A DNA stretch of 64,000 nucleotides from CAKRJP01 sp963597615. Lineage in GTDB: Bacteria; Bacillota; Clostridia; Lachnospirales; Lachnospiraceae. The stretch spans positions 62,001 to 126,000 of the forward strand of contig CAVBQS010000010.1 of assembly GCA_963597615.1 (NCBI GenBank). The letters run 5' to 3'. Both the position numbers and the translations under genes were made by a program. Shown piece by piece: positions 17,854-26,634 of this stretch. A model generated the notes under the pieces. That model was not told where the DNA came from. It searched no databases and saw nothing but the letters and a program-made list of their open reading frames with translations. Position 1 is the first letter of the stretch. Every line of letters starts with the position of its first letter.

Positions 17854-17882
17854 ATTATACTATTTTCATCAAAATATTACAA
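17854..17882 (-). promoter_or_regulatory. Promoter of the yloU-fakA-recG-scpAB operon
   Basis: -35 TTGTAA and -10 TATAAT with a 17-nt spacer on the minus strand. The last three bases of the -35 are the TAA stop codon of the upstream membrane-protein gene, so the junction is extremely tight. I see no convincing terminator between the two units. Confidence 0.72.
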
Positions 17883-19823
17883 TGCCAATCTCCATAAATA
17901 GTAGTGCCCATCCCTAGAGCAGCCGTAATAGCTATATCCTAATTCCTTCATAGACTCCTCTAAATCAGGTCGCAAGGTAACGATGCAATCAATGAAACGA
18001 CCCTCAATTTCTTCCCTAAAAGCTTCAATTTTTTCTTCGTCATTAGGTTCTGTAATATATGCATCATAATTTTCCTGAAAATAGGTAGAAATGGTCTCAT
18101 CATTATTTACCCGAAAACGTTCATTGGCGCTGACACTAATAATATCCGGAGCAAAAGCTCGTATAGAAACTGCCAGGCAGTGATAGGCATCGTTAACTAT
18201 TTCAAATTTAGGCATGATTACACGGATCTTTTTGCCTTCCTCATTAGCCAGCTCCTCCAAAGATTCCCCTAGATACATGGTGGAATTTGGAACTGCTTTG
18301 GTATTTTCCCTAAAGACCTGGAAACAGGATGCTAGGTCCGTTCCTTGGATCAAATCCTCTGTTACAAGATTTCCTCCCTCTAGGGTAAATGCATAAATCA
18401 TCTGGCCTGTTAAGGTTACAAATAAAACAAGTCCCACAGCTCTAGTAGCCATGTCATAGATATTAATCTTAAGGAGGATTCCCAAAAAATAAGTCATGTT
18501 TATAATCATGAATAGATAGATTAAGGCAGTCCAGGCTCTTCCTCCTACAAAGCCATAAATAGAGCATTTTTCAAAAACATCATTGCACTCTGGAACCAGT
18601 AGCAAAAAGGCCATAAGACAAATTAAAATGTTAAGCTTATACACCCATCGATTTTTTAAAACAAAAAAACTTAAGACGAAAACCAGGATAAAAGGAATCA
18701 CCCCATAGGAAGTCAGGGAATTTATGGCATTTCCCCAGACATCTTCTTGAACACTGGCATTGTTGGGAAGAAGAAATCCAAGGAGCAGATAAAGGATGCC
18801 TCCTCCTAAAACAATGATCCATCCTTTTTTCTTATAATGTTCCACTGTCCACAAGGATCCAATGGAGACTCCTGCCATTACAATTAAAGGAAGAGCAATG
18901 GTAGATTTGGATATTAAAACCACTGCGATGACTCCAGAACCCAAAATTATTTTTAAAAATCCATGGGAATTATCCTTTCGGTCATTTTCTATATACCAAA
19001 GAAGGAAAAGTCCCAAACCACATAGGCGCACCGTAGTTGCTCCCAAAAACATGCCCGTCTCCACAAAAAAATTATCTCGCATATCCAGAAGATGGCTATG
19101 GTTTGCATATTGAAAAAAAGTACAGATTAAAGGAAAAAATATAGGTATAAATTGAGAAAATAATTCCCCCTTCTTCACTTCCATTTTTTCAAAGATTGAA
19201 TCCCCTATGGCTTTAAATACATTTGCTGTCAAAAAATAATAAAAAGCCGACTGAAAGATTCTTAAGAAAAGGGTAGGTACTACCCCTAAAAGCTTTACAT
19301 AGACAGAGGCCTCTGCCTCCCAGGTATTTACAATGTAACCGTTAAATCCACTATTTTCCACTCCCACTGCAAAGTTAAAATTGCCCCCTAAGGTCATGGT
19401 TGGAAGATTGGCTACTCGGTTAATGTAATAGCCATCATCCTGATGGTCTCCCAGCCAAAAACCCGCATAGTAGAAAAATAACATGGCGATCATTACAGCA
19501 GAAATAATATAGAGCATCCAGTTCTCTCTAAGATACTCTTTAAGATAAAAGTCATGGATTTTGATGCCCCATTTTACCTGTCCTAAAACAATCACTGCCA
19601 ATATAAAAATCCATACCAGCCCCATATAGATTGCAAAGCAAATCCAAGGCATGTTTAAAAGCTGTAAGGGTATTCCTCCTAAAGCCACCAAAAAGCTATA
19701 GACCACATAGCCAATTACCAACTTATAAGAATGATTTTTCTTTGGAGCTAAAACATTTCCAAATCCATAGAGGAAAATCGTAAAGAGCCCCCAAAAACAT
19801 AAACATAATAAATATTGCTTCAT
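17877..19823 (-). CDS. DUF6077-like polytopic membrane protein, possible GT-C glycosyltransferase
   Basis: A 648-aa protein with roughly 11-12 hydrophobic segments over the first 470 residues and a soluble C-terminal domain of about 170 residues. An acidic motif, GDHQDDGYYI (Asp129-Asp130), lies in the first large loop after a membrane segment. This is where GT-C glycosyltransferases keep their catalytic acid, which makes a polyprenyl-phosphate-sugar-dependent transferase plausible. I recognise it as DUF6077-like only by overall pattern. It is the last gene of the polysaccharide operon, 3 nt after the DUF2304 gene, which follows a DPM1-like transferase. The function is inferred from that context. 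Confidence 0.7.
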   Translation of the reverse strand: MKQYLLCLCFWGLFTIFLYGFGNVLAPKKNHSYKLVIGYVVYSFLVALGGIPLQLLNMPWICFAIYMGLVWIFILAVIVLGQVKWGIKIHDFYLKEYLRENWMLYIISAVMIAMLFFYYAGFWLGDHQDDGYYINRVANLPTMTLGGNFNFAVGVENSGFNGYIVNTWEAEASVYVKLLGVVPTLFLRIFQSAFYYFLTANVFKAIGDSIFEKMEVKKGELFSQFIPIFFPLICTFFQYANHSHLLDMRDNFFVETGMFLGATTVRLCGLGLFLLWYIENDRKDNSHGFLKIILGSGVIAVVLISKSTIALPLIVMAGVSIGSLWTVEHYKKKGWIIVLGGGILYLLLGFLLPNNASVQEDVWGNAINSLTSYGVIPFILVFVLSFFVLKNRWVYKLNILICLMAFLLLVPECNDVFEKCSIYGFVGGRAWTALIYLFMIINMTYFLGILLKINIYDMATRAVGLVLFVTLTGQMIYAFTLEGGNLVTEDLIQGTDLASCFQVFRENTKAVPNSTMYLGESLEELANEEGKKIRVIMPKFEIVNDAYHCLAVSIRAFAPDIISVSANERFRVNNDETISTYFQENYDAYITEPNDEEKIEAFREEIEGRFIDCIVTLRPDLEESMKELGYSYYGCSRDGHYYLWRLAL

Positions 19824-19826
19824 TGA

Positions 19827-20180
19827 TTAGATATCCTCCTTGTGATCATGGTCCATCTTTCGGTCAATGGCAATCTGCTGGGCTAGGCTGTCCACCTTAT
19901 TTTCCAACTGAGAAATCTGTAAGGTATTGAAAAATAATTTGACAATTAAAATAAAGAGAATCACCAAATAAACCATGTTAACTGCCGATTGAAATCCTAA
20001 GAATCCGGCCACACCTGTAAGCACTTCTGGAAAAATTCCCATGAACACCAACACCACTGAAAAAACAAGCCAAAATATGGTATATTCGATTTTTAATTTT
20101 GCCTGTCGAATTCGTTTAAACATGAAAGCCAGCAAGGCAATGGCACCAATAATCAATAAAATTCTAATATATAAGGACAT
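19827..20180 (-). CDS. DUF2304 small membrane protein
   Basis: A 117-aa protein with three hydrophobic helices (residues about 3-20, 33-50, 65-88) and a charged cytoplasmic tail with heptad character. The I-R-x-x-KLKIEYTIFW segment is typical of DUF2304. These genes recur next to DPM1-like glycosyltransferases, as here (3-nt gaps on both sides). Its role is unknown; by position it could act like GtrA, presenting or flipping the polyprenyl-linked sugar. Confidence 0.82.
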   Translation of the reverse strand: MSLYIRILLIIGAIALLAFMFKRIRQAKLKIEYTIFWLVFSVVLVFMGIFPEVLTGVAGFLGFQSAVNMVYLVILFILIVKLFFNTLQISQLENKVDSLAQQIAIDRKMDHDHKEDI

Positions 20181-20183
20181 GGC

Positions 20184-20882
20184 CTACCCTCTCTTTCTAA
20201 AGTTTTGGACAAATAAAATAGATGTTAACATTCTCGCCATGTATTTTGCAGAATTTGCCAGGTTCAAGTAGCTCTCTCCTGCCATACGCTCATCCATATG
20301 CACCGGTACCTCCGATACCTTGGCTCCATTTTTTAATAAATAAGATACGGTATCCGGTTCCGGCCCATAATTTAGGTTTTGGGCAAATTCTTTAATCATA
20401 TTTCGGGAAAACATTCGCATACCGGAAGTTGGATCTGCCACCCGGACTCCCGTAGTCATCTTAATAGCCACGGTTAACATCTTACTGCCCACCATTCTTA
20501 GAGAACTTCCCTTTTTTTCATTAATAAAACGAGAACCTATAACAATATCATAGCCTTTTTTTATACGCTCCAACATAGGTTCGATAAATTCTGGCCGATG
20601 CTGGCCATCCGCATCAAACTGAATGGCGTAGGAATAACCCTTGGCATAGGCATATTTAAGTCCTGCCTGAAAGGCTCCGGCTAATCCTAAATTTACCGGA
20701 AGATTTAAAAGTTCATAACCTTTTTGTCTGCAGATATCTGCAGTTTTATCCTTGGATCCATCATTCACCACTACATAGTCATACTGGCTATATTTGTCCT
20801 GGATAAAGGTAACAACATTCTCAATATTTTCTTCCTCGTTATAGGCCGGTATAACAATTAATAATTCACTGTTCATATTCAT
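20184..20882 (-). CDS. DPM1-like family 2 glycosyltransferase
   Basis: GT2 enzyme likely to make a polyprenyl-phosphate monosaccharide from a nucleotide sugar. The N-terminal IVIPAYNEEENI, the DGSKDKT loop, and the DXD-like QFDADGQHRPE near residue 95 match the dolichol/undecaprenyl-phosphate mannose synthase-like group. The open frame extends 45 codons upstream, but that part overlaps the preceding gene and lacks family similarity; the ATG used gives 232 aa, with a weak AAAGAGAAG SD. Unlike GtrB, no C-terminal membrane helices are visible. Membrane anchoring may be supplied by the adjacent DUF2304 protein. Confidence 0.87.
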   Translation of the reverse strand: MNMNSELLIVIPAYNEEENIENVVTFIQDKYSQYDYVVVNDGSKDKTADICRQKGYELLNLPVNLGLAGAFQAGLKYAYAKGYSYAIQFDADGQHRPEFIEPMLERIKKGYDIVIGSRFINEKKGSSLRMVGSKMLTVAIKMTTGVRVADPTSGMRMFSRNMIKEFAQNLNYGPEPDTVSYLLKNGAKVSEVPVHMDERMAGESYLNLANSAKYMARMLTSILFVQNFRKRG

Positions 20883-20931
20883 CTTCTCTTTCTTTATGTT
20901 TGAGCTTTCATCTTTTTTTAATAAATATCCT

Positions 20932-21852
20932 TTACCCATATAAGGATACTCTGGCCAAGCGATAAACCTTATCAAGGTAATAGCAAGATGTAAATGTAAA
21001 GCGGACCCCGTCCACAAAAAACAAAATCCATCTTCTTTCTTCTAAATCTTTTAGCAAAGTATTAAATCTTGCGTTGGCTCTTCCGTAACGCTTGGCTGCT
21101 GCCCTTTTATTTTTTGAAGCAACATAAGTCTTTGCCTTATCAATATTGGTAACTTTTCCCTTTCGGTACTCAGAAGTAATATAACGCAAATAAAGATATT
21201 GTTCAAACAAATGATCTCTTGAGATGCTCTTATTTGACATACGATATTTTAACACTGTTTCATTAAGATTTGACAGACGAAATCCCTTTAGGGCCGCCCG
21301 CAGGGTAAAATCCGAATCCTCACAGAGGGGGATTTTTCGATATCCCTTCAAATCTTCAAAAACCTTTCGTCTGCCAAACCAGGTAGGATGAGCTAATACT
21401 TGATTATATCTTAGAGCCTTTAAAATCTCCTCGTGGTTCTTAGGAACATGATTAATGGAATATAAGAGCTTCCCATTATCATCAATTACTTGGGTAAGGC
21501 CCCCAATAAGATCTGCATGGCTCTCTTCCAAATATTGTTTTTGATATTCCAAGCGTTTTGGAAGAGAAACATCATCTGCATCCATGCGACAAATATAGGC
21601 TCCTGTAGATTTTTCAATTCCTTTATTTAAAGAGGCTGCTAACCCCAAATTTTCCTGATTAATATAAAATTTTATGCGATTATCTCTTCTTACATACTCT
21701 TCAATTACCCTCTTGTGTACTTCATTGTCTGGGTTATCTAGGATAATCACAAATTCAAAGTCTTTATATGTCTGACCTAATATAGATTCCACCGACTGAC
21801 GAAGAAGGTCTTCTGCTTCCTTATAGGTAGACATAATCACCGAAATATCCAT
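20932..21852 (-). CDS. Family 2 glycosyltransferase
   Basis: A 306-aa GT-A enzyme. The DISVIMSTYKEAEDLLRQSV start, the ILDNPDN loop and the metal-binding RMDADDVSLP near residue 90 are clear, and the acceptor-side CEDSDFTLRA motif follows. Sugar and linkage cannot be read from the sequence. Inside the polysaccharide operon, 30 nt after the previous glycosyltransferase gene. The C-terminal 80 residues are basic, which suits peripheral membrane association. Confidence 0.9.
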   Translation of the reverse strand: MDISVIMSTYKEAEDLLRQSVESILGQTYKDFEFVIILDNPDNEVHKRVIEEYVRRDNRIKFYINQENLGLAASLNKGIEKSTGAYICRMDADDVSLPKRLEYQKQYLEESHADLIGGLTQVIDDNGKLLYSINHVPKNHEEILKALRYNQVLAHPTWFGRRKVFEDLKGYRKIPLCEDSDFTLRAALKGFRLSNLNETVLKYRMSNKSISRDHLFEQYLYLRYITSEYRKGKVTNIDKAKTYVASKNKRAAAKRYGRANARFNTLLKDLEERRWILFFVDGVRFTFTSCYYLDKVYRLARVSLYG

Positions 21853-21882
21853 AAAATTTTCGCTTTCTATAAATTTTCGCCT

Positions 21883-22845
21883 TTAAATAATGTTTAATAG
21901 GACTTTCAAGGCAAAGATCCCCTTACTTTCTCCGCTTTTTAAATAAATATCCTGGCGTTTTAATAAGTGAATCTTATATTTTACATTCCTTCTATAGTAG
22001 GCCACGTCCTTTAAAAGAGCCTGATTTCTTGGAGAAATGGGAGCTTTTATCTTTAAAAGTAAGGCTGCAGACTTACTTCGAATATGTCTGTATTTTGGCT
22101 TTGAACCTTTGCCTAAAACTGCATCTATCCGATCTTTTATTCCGGTCTTCTTAATACCAACCGTATTATCCTGATGAATGCGATACAAAATTCTAGACTC
22201 CCCATCATAGAAAATCTTTCCAAAAGCACTTGCTATAAGGGCCATCCAGGCATCATGCATACGATAAGTTAAAATATCATTTCCCGGACAGGGAATAGAC
22301 ACTGTAAGCTTAGCCAGGTCATAAGCAAATACCATGGTACATCCCGAAAAATCATTTTTAGAAATATGACCTACAAGACTGGTATCCGGAATCTTATCAA
22401 AACGTAGTCTGGTTTTTTGTTTATTTTCATAAAGCCACTGGTTGGAACAATAGAGAATATTTTTTAATCCCCGTTTTTCTTCCTCTTCTATCATAGAAAT
22501 AGCTCTTATCAATTTATCAGAAAACCAGATATCATCCTGATCGGCAAAGGCATAGTAATCAAATTTTTCTTCCAGATTCATCACATAATAAAGGAGCTTC
22601 ATAAAGCTCATACCCGGCCTTACATTCCCATCAAAGGGAAGCAGGCAAAGCTTATGGGTGCCTTGGTACTCTCGAAGAATTCTTAGGGTGTCATCTTTGG
22701 AACCATCGTCCCTGACAAATAAGGTTACCTCCACGGCTTCCTGGTTAAAAATACTATCTAATTGTTCTCTTATAAATGCCTGTCCATTGTAGGTGCTCAT
22801 TAGAGTAGCTACCGTGGGTTTTCTATTATTCTTAGCTTTATTCAT
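21883..22845 (-). CDS. Family 2 glycosyltransferase, rhamnosyltransferase-like
   Basis: A 320-aa GT2 enzyme with TVATLMSTYNGQAFIREQLDS at its start split as usual, the RDDGSKDDTL loop, and the FADQDDIW metal motif near residue 95. The combination QDDIW with a downstream DAWMALIAS and Y-x-x-H-x-x-N segment is common in rhamnosyltransferases of Firmicutes wall-polysaccharide clusters, so a deoxyhexose donor is possible but unproven. No dTDP-rhamnose genes (rmlABCD) are in the operon, so that donor would have to be made elsewhere. Confidence 0.88.
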   Translation of the reverse strand: MNKAKNNRKPTVATLMSTYNGQAFIREQLDSIFNQEAVEVTLFVRDDGSKDDTLRILREYQGTHKLCLLPFDGNVRPGMSFMKLLYYVMNLEEKFDYYAFADQDDIWFSDKLIRAISMIEEEEKRGLKNILYCSNQWLYENKQKTRLRFDKIPDTSLVGHISKNDFSGCTMVFAYDLAKLTVSIPCPGNDILTYRMHDAWMALIASAFGKIFYDGESRILYRIHQDNTVGIKKTGIKDRIDAVLGKGSKPKYRHIRSKSAALLLKIKAPISPRNQALLKDVAYYRRNVKYKIHLLKRQDIYLKSGESKGIFALKVLLNII

Positions 22846-22875
22846 AGCTTTTATCTCGCTCTAAAAAACATAAAT

Positions 22876-23898
22876 TTATAAAAAAGACTCCATGGTCCAT
22901 TTAAATAGGTCGTGATTATTTACGGTTGGTTCCCAACCTAAATCCCGAATCTTAGTGGTGTCCATAATTGCCAGTTTAAAAGGAAGATATGGAAGTGTAC
23001 TGGCTTTATCTGAAAAAGTAACTTTTGTCTTTTTACTTGGGGCCAGGCTGGCAATCAATTCTGCCAAATCCTTTATACTAATTAGATTTTCATCTGTTGA
23101 CACGTTATAAAGAGTACTTTCCCCCTTCTCCATAATTAAAAATACTGCATTAATAGCATCTGCCACGTAAGTATAGGTTCTCATGGCATTTCCCTTAGAA
23201 TGAAGAACAATGTTCTCTCCCTTTAGTGCACAATTTATAAATTCTGCAAAGGCTCTTCCATCTTCTAGTTCGATTCCTGGTCCTAGGGTATGGGAAAAAC
23301 GCACACCACAGTAATCAATTCCATATTCGTCCTTATAGGAGGCTAACATGGTCTCGCAAAGTCTCTTAGCCTCTGGGTAGCAGGCTCTGGAATTTAAATG
23401 TCTAAGAGGCCCCATATCTTCCTCTGTAATATTATCCTCTCTTGTCCACTCACCGTAGGTTTCTACTGTTGAAATGTAAAAAAACCTCTGTGCCTGCTTT
23501 TCTTTTGCCAATTCCAACATATTATGGGTACCGGCTACGTGAGCCCATAAAGTCTCCACACAGGTATCTTTAAAATCCCTTGGAGCCGCCGGGCCTGCTG
23601 TATGGAAAATATAATCAATAGGTCCATCATAAGCCACCGGTTCTTGAATATCCTGATAGAGAAAATTTACATTCGGAAATTCCAAAATAGAACCAAACAC
23701 ATTTTGAACTTTCTCCTTAGAACGTGCTAAGCCAAGAACCCGTAAATTTAAATTATATTTTAAATCTGCATCCACCAAAGTCTCTAGAATATAGCGTCCC
23801 AAACGTCCTGTAGCTCCAGATACAAGAATGATTTTGTCCTGGTACATTCTCCAATTTACTGCTGAATTATAGATAATATCCAAATCTCTTCTTTCCAT
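22876..23898 (-). CDS. NAD-dependent epimerase/dehydratase (extended SDR)
   Basis: Extended short-chain dehydrogenase of 340 aa acting on a nucleotide-linked sugar or polyol. The Rossmann glycine motif is SGATGRLGR near residue 27 and the catalytic YPEAK is near 175, with the upstream STVETYG supplying the Ser/Thr. The gene sits 10 nt downstream of the IspD/TarI-like cytidylyltransferase. In Streptococcus pneumoniae 17F, a cytidylyltransferase/SDR pair (Abp1/Abp2) makes CDP-arabinitol. The arrangement here makes a CDP-sugar reductase or epimerase a reasonable, untested guess. Confidence 0.87.
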   Translation of the reverse strand: MERRDLDIIYNSAVNWRMYQDKIILVSGATGRLGRYILETLVDADLKYNLNLRVLGLARSKEKVQNVFGSILEFPNVNFLYQDIQEPVAYDGPIDYIFHTAGPAAPRDFKDTCVETLWAHVAGTHNMLELAKEKQAQRFFYISTVETYGEWTREDNITEEDMGPLRHLNSRACYPEAKRLCETMLASYKDEYGIDYCGVRFSHTLGPGIELEDGRAFAEFINCALKGENIVLHSKGNAMRTYTYVADAINAVFLIMEKGESTLYNVSTDENLISIKDLAELIASLAPSKKTKVTFSDKASTLPYLPFKLAIMDTTKIRDLGWEPTVNNHDLFKWTMESFL

Positions 23899-23908
23899 AT
23901 AGTGCCTC

Positions 23909-24637
23909 CTACAGACCGAATACGTAGCGATTTTCTTCTAACTCCAGAAGGGCCTTTAAAATATAATAATCTTCTGGGGTTGTAATCTTAATATTGTGGT
24001 TGTTTTCTTTAATCAAATGAATTTCGTTTCCTAAATAAGTATAGGCTAGGGCTGCATCCAAAATAGGTATCTCGGCATTTTCAATTTCTTCATTGTCATA
24101 GGTTTCCAAAAGGAATTCCAGTTTAAAAGACTGAGGTGATGTAAGGCTATAGGTGTCATCCCTCTTTTTGAAATCTTTAAAGTCCACAGACTCCTTCTCG
24201 GTAACCACCACAGATTCCACCACCGGTTTTACAGTGATTCCGCAGCCATATTTTTTTGCCACCCGGATATTTTCACGGATAATGCTCTTCTCCACTAAGG
24301 GTCTAACGCCATCGTGAATTACTACAATATCTTCTCCGGATCCTCCAAGGGCTGCGATCTTATCTAGGCCATTTTTTACACTGCCCTGACGATCCTTTCC
24401 TCCAAGGATTACTGCCTCCACCTTATTTAGCTTATATTGACTTACCAACTCTTCCATGTGGTCCATCCATCCGGAGTTGCAGGAGATAATAATTTTGTCG
24501 ATTTCTTTACATTCTTCAAACTTTTGCAATGTATAAATGATAATAGGCTTCCCAAATACTTCCAAAAATTGTTTTGGCATACCGGAAGTTCGCATTCTCT
24601 GACCTACTCCTCCGGCCAAAATAATCGCATAATTCAT
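23909..24637 (-). CDS. IspD/TarI-like cytidylyltransferase
   Basis: CTP-dependent nucleotidyltransferase of 242 aa. The signature AIILAGGVGQRM with MPKQFLEVFGKPI at the N-terminus, the GGKDRQGSVKNGL segment, and VVIHDGVRPLV are all present. Family members make CDP-methylerythritol (IspD) or CDP-ribitol and related CDP-polyols (TarI, Bcs1, human ISPD). Location inside a polysaccharide operon next to an SDR and a LicD gene favours the polyol type. The frame also allows a GTG two codons earlier; the ATG used has SD AGGAG 5 nt away. Confidence 0.88.
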   Translation of the reverse strand: MNYAIILAGGVGQRMRTSGMPKQFLEVFGKPIIIYTLQKFEECKEIDKIIISCNSGWMDHMEELVSQYKLNKVEAVILGGKDRQGSVKNGLDKIAALGGSGEDIVVIHDGVRPLVEKSIIRENIRVAKKYGCGITVKPVVESVVVTEKESVDFKDFKKRDDTYSLTSPQSFKLEFLLETYDNEEIENAEIPILDAALAYTYLGNEIHLIKENNHNIKITTPEDYYILKALLELEENRYVFGL

Positions 24638-24726
24638 AGACACTCCTCTCTTTTTTACCTAACTTACTTTACACTGATTTTTCTAATCTCTCTAAGTTTT
24701 CTTTTTTTCTACTAATCGTTTTAATA

Positions 24727-25557
24727 TTACTTGGAATAATCTCTAAATTCTTTAATAAAATGGGCTCCGCCATTTCTCTTATTTTCCGGTGGAAGCTTCA
24801 TATAATCATTGTAAAGCTGTTTTAAATACCCTGGATAGTCCTCAACTATTTTAGCTCTTCTTCCATTAAATTCATGATCAATGGTATGTTCAAATAATTC
24901 CCGTTTAAACAAGCCTTTTTCAGGATAGGCACCACCGTAATTAAATACGTATTTTTCACTGCTGCCATTGTATTGGTTCATAAGAGCCCACATTTTGCGG
25001 ATCAGAAAACCAATCGGGACAATTTTCAGCAAGAGCCTTACCACTTTATAGATTGGTTTTAAATAAGCTGGGGCAGTGTCCGGAAGATTGTATCCACATC
25101 GAATAATATATACATTTTGAAGAAACTTCATTCTCTTTCTAAGAGCATTTCTTTGCTTTTCATCAGCCGGTACCGAGTCATAGCAGAAAACATCTACCCA
25201 AACACCCTGATGAAATTTCAGGTGGCTGGAATAGTTTTCGCTAAGAAGGGTATTTTTCCTTCGGATTTTTGCAAAAATCAAGCCACAGTTTTTGTCTGTG
25301 CGAAAATCCTGATACAAAAATCTGGATGTATCTAAATCCTTCTTACAGCATTGGTAAAACTTGTTATATTCCTCCCTAAGCATTGCAATATCAATGTCAT
25401 CATCCCAGGGAATCATTCCGTTATGGCGAACTGCCCCAAGACAGCTTCCACCTTCCAAATTATATTTGATATGATTTTTCTCACAAATCCGGATAATTTC
25501 ATCAAGAATCTCTAATTCGATCTCCTGAATCCGCTGCAAATTATATCCCTTGCTCAT
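24727..25557 (-). CDS. LicD/fukutin-family phosphotransferase
   Basis: A 276-aa LicD-family protein, expected to transfer a phospho-alcohol (phosphocholine or polyol phosphate) from a CDP-activated donor to a glycan. The core GGSCLGAVRHNGMIPWDDDIDIAM around residues 36-60 (split here by the acidic PWDDDID) holds the metal-binding Asp residues of the nucleotidyltransferase fold. No choline-uptake or activation genes (licABC) are in the cluster, whereas a CDP-polyol-type cytidylyltransferase is the next gene. That leans towards a polyol-phosphate donor. An 83-nt stretch without a feature I can name separates it from that gene. Confidence 0.9.
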   Translation of the reverse strand: MSKGYNLQRIQEIELEILDEIIRICEKNHIKYNLEGGSCLGAVRHNGMIPWDDDIDIAMLREEYNKFYQCCKKDLDTSRFLYQDFRTDKNCGLIFAKIRRKNTLLSENYSSHLKFHQGVWVDVFCYDSVPADEKQRNALRKRMKFLQNVYIIRCGYNLPDTAPAYLKPIYKVVRLLLKIVPIGFLIRKMWALMNQYNGSSEKYVFNYGGAYPEKGLFKRELFEHTIDHEFNGRRAKIVEDYPGYLKQLYNDYMKLPPENKRNGGAHFIKEFRDYSK

Positions 25558-25569
25558 AGATTTTTCCTC

Positions 25570-26613
25570 TTACTTCTTTTTAAACCGAAAGTTTGCTAAT
25601 ATTGCTGTTCCATTATTCAATAGGAAAATCAGACTGCGAAATCTTCTCTCATAAAAAAGCTTCATGGTAATATAGGTTCTTATATTTAACTTTAAGACCT
25701 GTTTTTTTGTGGCTTTTGAAAGTTCCTGATCAAAGAGGGGGTGTCTTCGCAAACGACTCAAATAAGAGACTTCTTCTTTTAAAGTCAGTCTGCCCTTTGC
25801 CAGAGCCATGTATTTTGTCATTGGATAAATATAGGAGTTGATCAAGAACACATTTTTTTCAACATTGTCAACCCTATTAAGGCAAATCTGGCTCATAAAC
25901 TGGTATTCCAAATCCATATTAATAAGATTCTTAAACATGTAATCTTTCTTAAAATTTCTGGAAGTACTATGGGCATCCCTTTGTTCCCATACATAATATT
26001 TTTGGGAATTAAATCCCAAGCGCTCGCTGTGAAGCAAAAACTGAAGGTTGAAATTTAAATCTTCAGACCCATAGCGGAATCTTTCATCATAACGAATTCC
26101 GTACTTTTCAATAATCTCCCTGCGGTAGAGGCCCGTCCAAATAGTGTCCTCACACCGAATATTTTTATAATGTTTATGAAACTCTTTTTCCTCAATAAAC
26201 ATTTCTTCCAGGTCGGTACCAGTCTCCCAAACGCTTCCGTCATCTCTCACAATCCGGCGAATCCTTCCATACCGCATTAGATCCACCTGCTGGTCCTTGG
26301 CCAAAGTATAATTGTCCTTAAGAAGACCTGGTAAATATTCATCGTCATTGTCACAAAAGCCTACATATTCTCCCTTTGCTACTGACAGGCCAGCATTTCT
26401 CGCAGAACAGATGCCTCCATTTTCTTTATGAATAACCCGGACCCTGGAATCCTTAGCGGCATATGTATCACAGATTTTGCCACTGGAATCCTTACTTCCA
26501 TCATCTACAAGAATCAGCTCAAAATCATCAAAGTCCTGACCCAAAACACTGTCTACAGCCCCAGATACATATTGTTCCGAATTATAGACAGGCATAATCA
26601 CGCTAACTTTCAT
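25570..26613 (-). CDS. Family 2 glycosyltransferase
   Basis: A 347-aa GT2 enzyme: KVSVIMPVYNSEQYV start, VDDGSKDSSG loop, and the FCDNDDEYLP metal motif near residue 90, followed by the GSEDLNFNLQ acceptor-side segment. The C-terminal third is Lys/Arg-rich with aromatic residues, likely membrane-peripheral. It is one of several paralogous GT2 genes in the operon and cannot be assigned a donor. Gaps to its neighbours are 21 and 12 nt. Confidence 0.9.
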   Translation of the reverse strand: MKVSVIMPVYNSEQYVSGAVDSVLGQDFDDFELILVDDGSKDSSGKICDTYAAKDSRVRVIHKENGGICSARNAGLSVAKGEYVGFCDNDDEYLPGLLKDNYTLAKDQQVDLMRYGRIRRIVRDDGSVWETGTDLEEMFIEEKEFHKHYKNIRCEDTIWTGLYRREIIEKYGIRYDERFRYGSEDLNFNLQFLLHSERLGFNSQKYYVWEQRDAHSTSRNFKKDYMFKNLINMDLEYQFMSQICLNRVDNVEKNVFLINSYIYPMTKYMALAKGRLTLKEEVSYLSRLRRHPLFDQELSKATKKQVLKLNIRTYITMKLFYERRFRSLIFLLNNGTAILANFRFKKK

Positions 26614-26634
26614 CCTAAATTCCTCATTTCAACA

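Noticed and set aside
20883..21017. 45-codon N-terminal extension of the DPM1-like glycosyltransferase
   Set aside because: Overlaps the previous gene's end in another frame and has no similarity to GT2 N-termini.
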